The notes under the pieces are model-generated. The model was not told the DNA's origin and did no database searches. It was given only the letters and a program-made list of their open reading frames with translations. Below are positions 35,987-46,654 of a DNA stretch of 64,000 bases, one piece after another. Source of the stretch: Bisporella sp. PMI_857 (taxonomy: Eukaryota > Ascomycota > Leotiomycetes > Helotiales > Helotiaceae); contig JAJSPD010000003.1 of the NCBI GenBank assembly GCA_021307315.1, positions 868,001 to 932,000 of the forward strand. The letters are read 5' to 3'. Position 1 is the stretch's first letter; every line of letters starts with the position of its first letter. The translations under genes and the position numbers were made by a program.

Positions 35987-36732
35987 GGTGCTCTAGATGG
36001 TTAAGAAATCGCACAAGTAGAACAGGAACGGCGGTCAGAAGAACAATACAGTAAAAATGTGCTTGCTATGACATAGAAGACATAAGGAGAAGAGAAAGAG
36101 AAAAAGAGGAGGCCCAGCTATGGGCCGGTTGGCACGGAGTACTTGTTGAGGCTTGTTAGAGCTTATACCCATCCAACTGTACCCACCAGACTTCAAAACA
36201 CAGTCAGGTCGAGTCAGTGGCGCAGACAAGCCGAGTGCCGACCATGATAGAGCCATGTCATTTGTTTGTGTTGAAAGGGATCAATTGAAGCCGAAAGTAT
36301 GGGGGAAACGACTGGGGGCAGTGTGGGGTAGCACTCGTTTCCCATACGCTGCACCTCGGCACAAATTGACGGAGCTGTTCTCGGCACTGCGGTGCCTTCT
36401 TGTAGTTGAAAACTGTCGTGTAGGCAAGCAATTCCACTCAAAATGTTCAACCATAGAAAAGATACTGAGGTTAAAACAAGATAATACCAGTCCCGAACCT
36501 AGTTGAGATACAATAGTGCCTCGGATTCTAATTGGCCAATTGCACAAAGGCCAAGAATGCGTAGAACAGCCTCATAGTACATACTTAAAAGGTCAAAATT
36601 ATTCATGTAAAAATCTGAGGAGGCTTAAATGCATGTTCGCCCTGTGATCATGAAGCACTAATATTTAAAATCTATTCTATATACACAACTGGACGTGCAT
36701 CGTTTTGACACACATCATGTATCATATTCTCA
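35987..36732. promoter_or_regulatory. Promoter region of the acyl-CoA ligase and 3' flank of the MFS gene
   Basis: Spacer between two minus-strand genes. Short frames only; no domain seen. It should hold the ligase promoter at its left end and the transporter terminator at its right end. Confidence 0.4.
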
Positions 36733-38734
36733 TCATCTACCGTCCTGTCTTTGACCTTCCCGCCACTCTGCCTCTGCTTCTTCATCGCCCTGGAGGACGA
36801 TCTCATGGCCATTTCCTTCATTTACCCAGTTGCTGGCTACACAATTTAGAACTGCAAGCCCACTGAGGCCCCACCATACCGCGCCGACTATCCCTTTTCT
36901 AAGTCCGAGGCCATACAGGACACCTCCAAGACTTGGACCTAGTGTCCTTCCTCCACTCGCCAAACTTTGTCCAATTCCATGCATGGTGCCTAAAGCACTA
37001 GGATGTGGGCTCGCATTGTTGATCAAGATCGTCGACGCAGGTAGAGCAAACGTGCGACCGCTTACTTGAACGAAGAGCACGAAACACAGGGATAACCACA
37101 CTAGAATTCCGTCCTTTTTTGCAGGGGGTGGTGTTTTGGAAGGTACGATGGATAAGAACGGTACGAGAACATAGGCGATCGGGAAGCAATACAGGAAGAT
37201 CCGCCATGACTTGATGACGCCAAACTTGGTGTTTGCAATGGGGTAGATGAAAAGTTGCATCATGATCCCAATAACACCTAAGATCGATAAGGCCAGTCCG
37301 ACATCTCGTGGCTGCATGCCAAGTCCACCAGTAAACTTGAAAGGGAGATGGCGGTGGTAACCTGGCGGATTTGGATGATCAGGGTCATCGACAGGAGTTG
37401 AGAGAAACACAAACCACAGACTATTGAATGCTCCAAGATGGATGGCCAGAAGCGTATGGGCCACCAAGGTGCAGATAACGTTGTACGTAAAGATTCGGCG
37501 AAAAGGGAGTTTCTGCTTCCACCTCAGAATTGCCTTCTTGCGTAGAGGCTTAGAAGTTATAGGGGTGAAAGGTGACATCTCGACATCTTCTTCGACAGAA
37601 TCTAGCGAATTGTGCCCTCGTTCTCCGCCAGGAAGGGCAGTGTATTGATGTAATGAGCTTGCTGCCCTTTCTCTGAGAAAAATTTCCTTGATCTTGCGGG
37701 TACATTTGGTTCCTAGATCCTCTTTATGGCGGAGAGCATCATGAGTCTGTGTCACGTCAGCGCTCGCTTAACAAAAAGGGGGCACGGTTGGTTCCTACTT
37801 CAGCTAGCCCAAAGAAAACTCCCATCGCAGCACAAAACAGGAAGAAGCCACTAAGAATGTTTGGTGCCGCATAAGGATACTTCTTCAACCACTTGATATC
37901 TCCGAAGAGAGCTGGATAGCTGCCGGCTGGGTCGGCTAGCAGTCCTCCAAGGATTGGGCCAATGATCACGCCAATATTGAAACACATTGGAAAGAGCAAG
38001 AAGGCCCTAGATTGATATCTGCTGTTATTGGTATGGAGACTAATTATACTTGTATGGTCAGAACTTACTTTTTCTCTTGTACAATCTCTGATATCATCGT
38101 CCGCATGACGCCAACGTTTCCGTTCAAAGCGCCACCCATTGTTCGAAAAATCATTGCTTGCCAGAATGACCTTGCGAAGCCAAATCCTAAGCAGGAGATC
38201 ACTACACAGCAATGAGCATCGATAGAATGGCTGACAGTTATATGCCAAACCTACTTGAACCAAGAAGTCCGATCATCAACACCATTTTTCGCCCTCCTTT
38301 CTCGGAATCCGATACTCTCCCCCACATCATAGCTGTCAAAAATTGTGCGCCAGTGAAGCTACTTGACATGAGACCAGCTTGAGTAGCAATGGTAGAGTCT
38401 GGTAGACTTTCATCGAAGGATCTGAGTTGGTAAAACATGTACGCCTGCCATTACTAAATCAGTACTGGTGTCCCATCTAAGGGTTTGGGAAGGGTATATT
38501 GACCTGCAATGAAGTTTGCACCAGCGGTTCAGATAACCTCGCTAGGGTAAGAATGATCAATTGTCTTCTATGAGGAAGGCTTCTCCAAGTAACGGGCTCG
38601 TCTTTCATCTTCTCCTGCGCTTCTTCTTCCACGCTCCTATCCGCAGTGGCTCCAGAAGCCTCCTCCATTTCTCCATAGCGGTCGTGGGCCGGAGGTTGTA
38701 TGTGGATTCCCGATACTCGACCAGCGCTAGACAT
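36733..38734 (-). CDS. MFS transporter, DHA1 / zinc-facilitator-like
   Basis: Five exons (38734-38504, 38444-38255, 38201-38069, 38018-37799, 37746-36733) join in phase to 595 residues. After a polar N-terminus: RQLIILTLARLSEPLVQTSL (TM1), LMSSSFTGAQFLTAMMWGRVSD with motif A (GRVSD..GR), CFNIGVIIGPILGGLLAD (motif C, antiporter type), a long central loop of about 110 residues, and six further helices ending FVQVSGRTFALPASTILINN and TMHGIGQSLASGGRTLGPSL. This is the family of plant ZIF1-like and fungal drug/metabolite exporters, driven by proton antiport. An alternative start at 38977 (exon 38977-38772 spliced over 45 bp to 38726, in phase) would add 66 residues. Its place inside the ligase/sulfotransferase run suggests export of the product or substrate (inference). 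Confidence 0.88.
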
Positions 38735-39306
38735 TGATGTAGATAGCTTTGGCTTTCGATCTGTTTTCTACCCACCGATTTTAATGACGTCCATGGGCTT
38801 TGTTGGGCGGCTCGCCTCTTTATGGCCATTTTCTTGAGAAAGGTGGGTGAATGAAGTATCCATTGTTTTCAGCGAATCAAGACATTTGAATATGCCTAGC
38901 CTTTGCATCCACTGTTGGAGGTCTGGCTCTGCAAGGCTCCCATTCCCCCAAGCACGGAAACTCATCGAAACCGCCATGAGTGTTGAGAATCACATTGAAG
39001 AATCATCAATTCTGAAAAACCGACACAGTGGTTGATGATGTGACGCAGTGTGGTCTGAGTTTCACTCCAGGCTGGGGAAACCAGGCTGAAGTGGGTCACA
39101 AGCGAAATGAAAAGAAATCCACAACAAGGCTACATAGACAATCCACTTCAAGTAAATTTCAAGACAATGATGGACGTATACAGCGATCAATTAAACACTC
39201 AAAACTTTCTGCGGTGGGTTTGCCTCCCCAAATTTACAATAAGCTTTCAAACAGTATCAAAATGAGTGGCTTCCATCATAGCAACCATGCGATCCCACGC
39301 TCTAGC
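38735..39306. other. Spacer between MFS start and arylsulfotransferase 3' end
   Basis: May contain an extra 5' exon of the MFS gene (38977-38772). Otherwise I see only the MFS promoter and the 3' flank of the sulfotransferase gene. Confidence 0.4.
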
Positions 39307-41164
39307 TCACAGCTCACCAATTCCGAAGATCTTCTGGCCCTTGAAGGTGAGCCAAGGAATAAGTCCAGCTTTCTCTTGCTTCGGAATCTTCCTCTCCGTT
39401 GCTTTGTGCTCATGAATCAATGCCTCGAGTTCAACAGCAGAAGTGCTGACCAGGGAGACACCTCTCGCATCCAACGCCTCGGCCTGAACTTTGTTGACTT
39501 CGACTTGATCAAGTTTCAGCACTGTCTCAAAGCTCTCACGCTTTCTCTCTCCTAAGAAAGATCGGTGCCCCTCAGAATTGACCTCATAGAAGCGCCAGCG
39601 TCTTGTCCTAGTGTCTCCATTCCAAGAAACGTAGATACTTGTGGTTGCCGTCTCTTCGTCTTGTAAAGCAACAATAGCAGGAGCCTCATTAGGAATTCCA
39701 GTCCAGTTGTAGCGAAATCCACGATAGTTCTCAACTCCGATGCCAAGGTATCCAGAATCCAAATATGCGTGGAAGATGGGAGTGCCATCTGATTTAAACT
39801 CGGTGACTGCACCCTCGCTGCCCCAGTTTACAAGAGCATTGCCGTTTGGAAGGAGTTGTGTCGATCCTTGAGATTTCGAAAGAAGATTATCAGGAGGGTT
39901 AAAGGCCTATAAACGTGAGACCGATCACTCACCATGTGATCTATTTGGAGATACGCACCTGAATAAGTCTTGCTTCCCATTTCTCTGTGTCAACTTCTAT
40001 GATCTTGCCACGAGAATATTTATAGAAATGAACTTCATTACCATGTCCATTTTCTGTGCCATGGGCGGAGTTGTCATAAAGACTGATGACCTCCTTTTTG
40101 CCGTCCTGGGACTTAGAGACAAACCTGGCGTGGTGCTGGAAGGCAAATTCAACGCCATGCCCCAACTTGAAGCTGGTCGATTTCCCGGACAGTTGCCATA
40201 TGATTTCGCCAGTTGTGCCATTAATCTTATATGCTGCATTTGCATCACGAGCAGAGATAAGATAGTTTCCTGTACCGTAAGCATATGGTTCTGGCTTAGA
40301 GTTAATTTGTGACTAACCCTCAGCATCTTTGTCGACTGAATTGATGTGGAAATAGTCCCAAGCGTCGGAACTGTTATAACCTGCACCAGCTTGTCCAGGA
40401 TTTAATTTAAGGTAGCCCTCTGTAAATAGTCAGCTCTCATCTCCAAGCGAAATACCTCCTCAACATACCAGACGGGTCAACATGATCAAGACTGCTCCAT
40501 TCATATAAAACTTCACCGGTCTCAATGTTGAGTTCTACATTCATTAGTATCTAGAGCTCGGGCCATCGAAGAATAGCTTGCCTTGAAATCTTGAATCAAC
40601 GATCCATTGCTGCTCTTCGCTTGCGCCATATGCAGTCAAGTTCCACGGCACGGGGTGATATATTTGGATCAGAGCTGTCTCTTCATTGACGATGTGAAAC
40701 TCGTGCTTATCAGTTAAACGATGATTTCCCGCACGGAGTTCTTTGATAGTCTCATAATTCTGGTTTAAGAAGGTTGTGTGACCATGCCCATGACCATATG
40801 CAGCATTATGGCTTCCTTCGAAAGAGAACAAGATATCTTGGCCTTTGTACCGCGCGGCCTGGAAATTTGTTGCCCATATCGAAAAATAAGTGAAACCTGA
40901 CCACACCAGGTCACCAGTATCGGTCAGAATATACGGGGCAGCCTGTGCAGGACCGTGGTGCGTGCCTTCTGGATATCCAGCGAATGGGGCTACAAAGAGG
41001 AACCCCTTCTCGACATCTTTTGTTGCGGGAATTGTAATATTCAAAGCTGGCGGGGATAGATCTGGTCGAGACTTATACTTCCAATTGGCGCATACGAGAG
41101 GAATGTTTATTGTTGTAAGAGCGGAGGTTAACAAACTTGCCAGTAAATTTTGTTTTGCCAGCAT
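39307..41164 (-). CDS. Secreted arylsulfotransferase (fungal ASST family)
   Basis: Five exons (41164-40582, 40534-40469, 40419-40318, 40269-39959, 39906-39307) join in phase to 553 residues. The first ATG gives MLAKQNLLASLLTSALTTIN, a signal peptide ending near VCA. Family blocks in order: PALNITIPATKDVEKGFLFV, GDLVWSG, LFSFEGSHNAAYGHGHGHTT, HEFHIVNEETALI, ELNIETGEVLYEWSSLDHV (only after splicing), YFHINSVDKDAEGNYLISAR, GEIIWQLSGK, FAFQHHARF and SIYVSWNGDT. Several His-rich loops could include the catalytic His. Known reaction of ASST enzymes: PAPS-independent transfer of sulfate from a phenolic sulfate ester to another phenol; the fungal branch is little studied. Intron 1 has a GC donor (AAG|GCAAGC). 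It sits between an exporter and an NmrA-like gene of the same strand. Confidence 0.9.
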
Positions 41165-41732
41165 CTTCAAGGAGGTAGACTATTTCGAAAGGTGTATATT
41201 CAATGATAGTTCAGATTATCAATGCACTGAGAACGTTGAAACATTCTCGAAATCATAAAGCAGATATTACACTTATATCCATTCTACGAAACTACATATT
41301 TTTTAAATATGAGATTCAAGGGCAAGAAGACGCAATCCATCACTAGCAAAGAGAATATCAATGTCATTGGCAGACTCCCGCATGGAGATGGTGCCCGTTC
41401 AAAGTTCGACCCCACCCACGGACAGCAACCCCGCCAAACTACGATTTATGTCATCATAACATAGTGACCAATCGAACTTACGGAGATGAAGCCCTTTTTC
41501 ATTGCTGGAACATCGGGAAAGGTTTATTATATCCTAAATATACTCTGAAAAGACGGAAATGGCGAGGTTGATCGCTCCAGGTCAATGATAGAATTTGGCC
41601 ACTCCTGCGAATCATGTAAGATGCATATTAAGTTGTGTCAAAGGTGCAATTAAGTTGATTTTTTTCACTTATAAGATTCCTCGAACTGGCTAATACTGCC
41701 TCTTCTTCAAGATCCCGAATATCCGATGTCTC
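41165..41732. promoter_or_regulatory. Arylsulfotransferase promoter region
   Basis: Spacer between two minus-strand genes; no gene is supported. It should hold the promoter of the arylsulfotransferase gene. Confidence 0.4.
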
Positions 41733-42768
41733 CTACCTCAATCCCGACGCTGATTGTTTCTCAATGACCTGCCTGACTTGATCTTCCAAAGTCTCCAATG
41801 GAGGATCACCAATCACCGCATTATCTCTGAGCTTGTCATAGAGGGTTCCCCCTTCGGTCCATATCCTTCTCAACGTAGCGCCTGTCGCATATGGCGCACC
41901 GCTGTCCCACGCCTCCTTTTCAATTTCTTTTAGTTTCTCCAAAGACGTGTAAGAAACGTCCCATTTTGCGCCAGTCTGCTTCTCAAACTCGGCAATGATC
42001 TCATCTGGTGTAGAAGTGAAGGAATTGACAATCAAGATCTTGTCTTTGGAAGCTGATGCATTTTGGAGTGATGCTACGACCAACTTGCCAACGCTGTTCC
42101 TATCAGTTTACATCCTTGTCTTTATATGTAGGAGGCCATATACTCAGCCATAGCAGTCAAAGCGACCTGGCCCTTGCCATCGCCCAACAGAGTTGCTTTC
42201 TTAGCTTTCACATCATAAGAACCAATAGCTGGATATGATGACTTCGCAAAAAACATATCACTGTATGGTCCCGTGACCAGGTAGGTGAAATGCAGATTCT
42301 TGATTGTCTCGGCAAACGCACGTACTTTCAACTTTTGCTGATGTGGTTTTTCATTGGCAGAAGCAGCATTGTGCTTGATATCCGTGCCATATTCTGAAGG
42401 GAAGAACCAATTGATGCCGATCTCAGATGCCCATTTTATACTAAATAAGTTAACATTGGATATAGCACTTCTAGATATGAGACTTGCAGGTCAATCTGAG
42501 TCGCGATTGCTCCTCTTCCTACAGCCGAGACAACTACATCGATATCTTTGTAGGCACTCTTCACATCCTTTTCGAGAGTGATATCGCCAACAAAAACCTC
42601 CACACCTTCTTTTTTCAGGACCTCGATCTCGGGTGCCTTAGTATCTAGAGTATTTTTGGAAGTAAGGATTGCGATACGCCCAAAACTTGACTTTGCCAAG
42701 ACGATTTGCTGGGTGATGTATTTCCCGATCACACCTGTAGCTCCAATGATGAGGATATTCAAACCCAT
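41733..42768 (-). CDS. NmrA-like / isoflavone-reductase-like NAD(P)-binding protein
   Basis: Three exons (42768-42488, 42440-42144, 42099-41733) join in phase to 314 residues. The Rossmann start is [20 protein letters not shown] with G-x-x-G-x-x-G. It continues with [35 protein letters not shown], then across the first splice [23 protein letters not shown], the W-F-x-P-S-E-[FY]-G block of this family, and later [14 protein letters not shown]. Intron 1 uses a GC donor (CT|GCAAGT); the nearby GT alternative leads to a stop. Known relatives: PCBER/isoflavone-reductase-type NADPH reductases of phenolic metabolism and NmrA redox sensors. Divergent from the Zn2Cys6 gene, and part of the aromatic-type run. 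Enzyme versus sensor cannot be decided. Confidence 0.9.
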
Positions 42769-43067
42769 GTTTACTTTGCTCTCCCTGGACGTTGACTAGC
42801 GTCACTTTCTGAGTTCTTATGAGTGAATGCCTATGAGTGCACTTTATATTTGCTGTAGCAAGGCGAGAAAGACATGACCCCGCTGGGTTGAAGGGCGCGC
42901 CAAATGACGGAGTTGCTGTCCGTAAGTCGTCTTGCTTAAAAGTGGGGGGCGTGGAGCATGACGCGATTCAGCACAGAATATCGCGTCAAACTTTGAGGTA
43001 AAGTCTCATTTGAATGTTTATATGAGCTGAATATGATCAAAAAGAAAATCAGATCAAATCAAAAAAG
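42769..43067. promoter_or_regulatory. 299-bp bidirectional promoter, NmrA-like gene / Zn2Cys6 gene
   Basis: Only 299 bp separate the two divergent start codons, so the genes share regulatory DNA. It contains a CGG-N9-CCG inverted pair (listed separately). In fungi a pathway regulator often shares such a promoter with a target gene. Confidence 0.55.
42908..42922. promoter_or_regulatory. CGG-N9-CCG palindrome, candidate Zn2Cys6 binding site
   Basis: CGG and CCG half-sites in inverted orientation with a 9-base spacer, the geometry bound by dimers of many Zn2Cys6 proteins. It lies in the promoter next to a Zn2Cys6 gene. One such site in 299 bp could be chance (about 7 per cent for a fixed spacer), so this is suggestive only. 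Confidence 0.4.
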
Positions 43068-45205
43068 ATGGCACATCCTGAAGAGAAGAGAATCTCGTCA
43101 GTTTCATATCTTCTTTAGCTACTAGGAAAAACTAATCTGGCGATAGGTGTAAACGTTGTCAAATCCGCAAGGTATCTTTGAGAGATGGCTAGAATATCCT
43201 TCAATCTAGACTGACATTTGTAGATTAAATGCTCAAGAAGCTCACCATGCCGGAGATGTTCCTCCGCTGGTGTGAAATGCGAGTACCGAAGAGACGATGC
43301 GAAGCGGGCTCCAGTCTCCCGAGAATATGTTAGATCTCTTGAATTGAGGATTCAAGAATTAGAGAACTTCCTTTCGGAGCTGGAAGCGTCTTCAGCAAGT
43401 GACCGTGATGCCTTGATCAAGACGATCAGGCCCATCAAGATGGGCTTGAAGTCAAAGACTAATTCCGCTCATTTGTCGGAGTGCCTGCAGTCGCCGAAAA
43501 AATCGCCAATTGTAGGCCCGGAGGAAGTTCATAAAATTTATAGGCCAATTGATGTGTACTCGACAAGTATCATGCGAACATATCGCGCAGAGCATATAAG
43601 TCAACCTACCAGATCAGATTTTTCGTTGGCATTCGCGACGCTCTACGTTATGCCGGAAAGCTTGATCCAGGAATGTCTCCCTCTCTATTTCAAATGGCAA
43701 AACCCAGCAATGCCTATCATAGATGAAGATGAATTCATGTCGCATTATTTGATGGGTAGCATGAATTCAAACCTTGCCATGGTTCTCCTGCACTCAATCT
43801 GTGCGCTTGGAGCTCTCATGTCATCGGAACCTCGCATTCGCAACATGGCAGATTCATTCTATAATTCCGCTCAACAAGGCATCCACAGCCCAGATCTACT
43901 AGTTCCAAATATCTCCACAGCTCAAGCTTTGATGTGTTGTGCACTGTACGAAAATGGCAGAGGTGATATACCGAAAAGTTGGATGTACTCCGGTAAGCAC
44001 ATCTAAGATGCTCTCAAAACCTATGCGGCTACCAACATCTGAAGGCATGGCTATTCGGATGCTCCCGGATCTAGAAGAAATCGAAGATGGTACGTCGTTA
44101 GTCGACATCGAGTCGTGGCGGCGTATGCATACAAACTGTTACATATCCGATAAGTCCCCCATGGATGAAACTGATTAGATATGCCCCGTCGCTAAAACTG
44201 TGGCCAGGGTGTTCAGTATAGTCTTTATACGATCAAGCATTAGTGATTTTGGAGCCCTGGTTCTAGATCGATCAAGGTTTGTGTGCTTTGTGCGCCTAAA
44301 TCTTCCTCAGTTGATGTAATTCAGAAGCAATAAAACACTCAGCGGCTCGAATATTGATATGGACGAAGTACTCAACAAGCAAGTGGAGCTTGGAGCGGTC
44401 ATAGATGATATTCTGACTTTTTTGTCTCCGCCAAGAGAAGCACTGTTACTAGTATCTAGCAATCCAATTTCTGCGTCCTTGAATCGGCTTAATGGTGCAC
44501 TCTGGAATTGGCATGACTCCCTGGCAGGCGACCAACGTTGGGACAGATGGGGATCACGTTCTGACGTTGTCAAACAAAACATTGCTGCTCTTCAGTAAGT
44601 ACATGTTTCATGCCAGCTATCCCCGTTAACAACATCTCAGCATGTTTTACCATATGGTTCGGCTACTTCTTAATCGCCCATACCTGGACGTCAATGAGGA
44701 GTCTACATCCGCCAAAGAATGTTCAGCCACCTGTGATACATCTATTGACACCATCGTTTCCATCCTTCATCGATTTAAAGCACAATACAGTCTTAAGAAT
44801 GCCCCGTTAATATTTGTTCATGGTTCTATTGTGGCTGTCGATGCTGTGCTAGCAATGCATCTTGCACAAAGCAATGACCCTATGACAGCAACCCTGTCTA
44901 CCTTAGACTCAGCTTTAACTGAGCTATCTCATGCTTGGGGTCTGGCTCGCCATGCACGACTTGGCTTGCAAAGTCTACTCCAAAGACGTCAACTGGCATC
45001 CAATGGCATTACACCAAAAGATACATTGCTCTCAGACCATGCCAATGATATTATTTCTGTCGCAAAGTCGAGGTATGGACCCGGTGTTCCTGATACAGGT
45101 CCCGACATCCGTGCTCTCCAGATATTCCCGGATATCCATTTCGACGGGCAAGATATCTCACTCTGGGACCCCATGGCAATGATAAATTACGATGGTACAG
45201 CCTAG
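43068..45205 (+). CDS. Zn2Cys6 fungal transcription factor, possibly disrupted in the middle
   Basis: The 5' exons (43068-43096, 43147-43171, 43224-43992) join in phase: MAHPEEKRISCKRCQIRKIK then CSRSSPCRRCSSAGVKCEY, a complete C-x2-C-x6-C-x5-C-x2-C-x6-C zinc cluster. A coiled-coil linker follows (EYVRSLELRIQELENFLSEL), then the fungal_trans region (LPLYFKWQNPAMPIIDEDEF, SNLAMVLLHSICALGAL). The 3' exons (44325-44594, 44641-45205) are also sound: LNGALWNWHDSLAGDQRWD, FYHMVRLLLNRPYLD and a C-terminal YGPGVPD...LWDPMAMINYDG. Between them, exon 44045-44178 reads SGMAIRMLPDLEEIE...RRMHTNCYISDK, then hits TAG at 44176, and the expected following segment is absent. I cannot build an uninterrupted model. 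Either an unseen intron exists or the gene carries a deletion and stop. Confidence 0.72.
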
Positions 45206-45666
45206 TTAGGGTAAATTCAAATGTTGTTAGGGTGGTATAGTCAAGTATTGCTTGCAGATTCGTGTTGCCCAAGGTTAATAGGTTAACCTTTAACTCCTGA
45301 GATATCCAAATTCCCGTTGCAAATCACATACTAAATAGAGCAGTGAATTACTATGCCTTTGCTCGGTTCGTTCAAGGCCTTTTCAACATTAATTCTTCAA
45401 GCATGCACCTTTTTGAGCCCTCATCAAGGATTTGTCCATTCATTTCTGCCCCAAGACTCAGAAAAAAATCAGACGGTTGTCTTGCGGAGTCACAAAAGTG
45501 AATGGCAGGTTTTCAATTGTGATTCGCTGCTAAAATTAAGTTATTTTAAAGATTCCCTTAAACTCCTCCTCCTGTCTTTTTTGTATCTTCGATTTGGTGG
45601 TCCCGCTTTCCCATCCGTCAGCAACAATAAAAGTAACGTAACGTAACGCAATGCGGCACAGATACA
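45206..45666. other. Intergenic, promoter of the secreted protein gene
   Basis: An ATG-initiated frame of 97 codons (45353-45646) has no domain and sits where a promoter is needed; I do not call it a gene. Confidence 0.4.
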
Positions 45667-46654
45667 ATGAAGTCTTCTCAAATTCTCTTGACTTTCGGAT
45701 CAATTTTCGTCCTCTTTTTACAGACCACACAAGGTACCGCCTTTTTCGGCGCCTTCTTCATCCCAGATGCACCTATCACGCTAGTGAGTCCTCTTCCCGC
45801 TCTTCTAACATTTCTCACAACATCAGTTCCAAAGCACGCTCCTTGTACCTGCCGCCTCGACCGCACCACGCATCCCCGGCGACGTCCAAGCGATCTGGCC
45901 CGGCCTTCAAAACAAGAATGCACCTGTCTCAGTTCTTCAAAATGTGGTTACAAACCTAGGTACCACCGGTGAATGGTATCACAAGCCTTTTTATTGTTGC
46001 GAGTAAGCCAAGCTTGTTATTGTTTCGACTAATGATGCTGATTGTTGCAGTCCTGCAAAAAATCTTCAAGGAAATCAGAAAGGTGCGTCCAAGGATACGG
46101 CCACTCTGACGCATCATGTGGATCGTTTATCTGATATGTTAAATAGTATGGCCAGGTGATCGCCTTACCAGTATTTTCGGCTTGGACGATGAGAAGCTAC
46201 GGTGGTCTGATATATGGTACAGTTCACCTGGTGAAGAAGCTGTAAGAGCTGGGATGGGACCTTACTCAAAAGCACTCAGCCATGATCTTGCCAATTACCG
46301 TAAATTACTTCAACGCATGGTCCAGTCTCTGATTTTTGCTAATTAGAGAATCTCCTTAGCGCCTATTCGACAATACACCTTCGCTTTACTCGTCCTCGAG
46401 CTGCAAAAGGGTGCCAAATGGGATTTCGGCCCTATCGGTTGGCGAGACATCATCATCCAAGCTAACACTACACGCACGGAGTGGTGCTTGCGGTAAGTCT
46501 AAGCTATGCTTTTTTTGACATGAATGTTGATTATTTTTGAAGCCCAAATAGTAGCGGCAGCAATGTGAGAATGCTTTATTCGCCACCAGTTGTAACGTCT
46601 AATGCGGGCTCAACCTTGTGCCGAATTGCAGAGTTGACGATTGAGCGCGCGTAG
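45667..46654 (+). CDS. Secreted protein of unknown family, six exons
   Basis: Exons 45667-45783, 45827-46002, 46051-46082, 46147-46299, 46360-46492 and 46543-46654 join in phase to 240 residues. MKSSQILLTFGSIFVLFLQT is a strong signal peptide (cleavage likely after TQG). The mature protein starts TAFFGAFFIPDAPITL. Notable blocks: GDVQAIWPGLQN, GTTGEWYHKPFYCCEDP-like segment spanning a splice (Cys pair), RQYTFALLVLELQKGAKWDF and GWRDIIIQANTTRTEWCLR. The tail is SNAGSTLCRIAELTIERA. Trp- and Tyr-rich, four Cys in the mature part, no membrane anchor. The block order resembles small secreted fungal proteins annotated as hypothetical; I know no function. Conserved phase across five short introns argues for a living gene. 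It could be a cell-wall or host-interface protein (inference). Confidence 0.8.

Noticed and set aside
45353..45646. 97-codon frame with a hydrophobic start before the secreted protein gene
   Set aside because: No cleavage-site logic and no domain, and it lies in the needed promoter region.
46127..46135. ATCAGATAA element inside intron 3 of the secreted protein gene
   Set aside because: Single copy within an intron and away from iron genes; one or two such sites per 64 kb are expected by chance.
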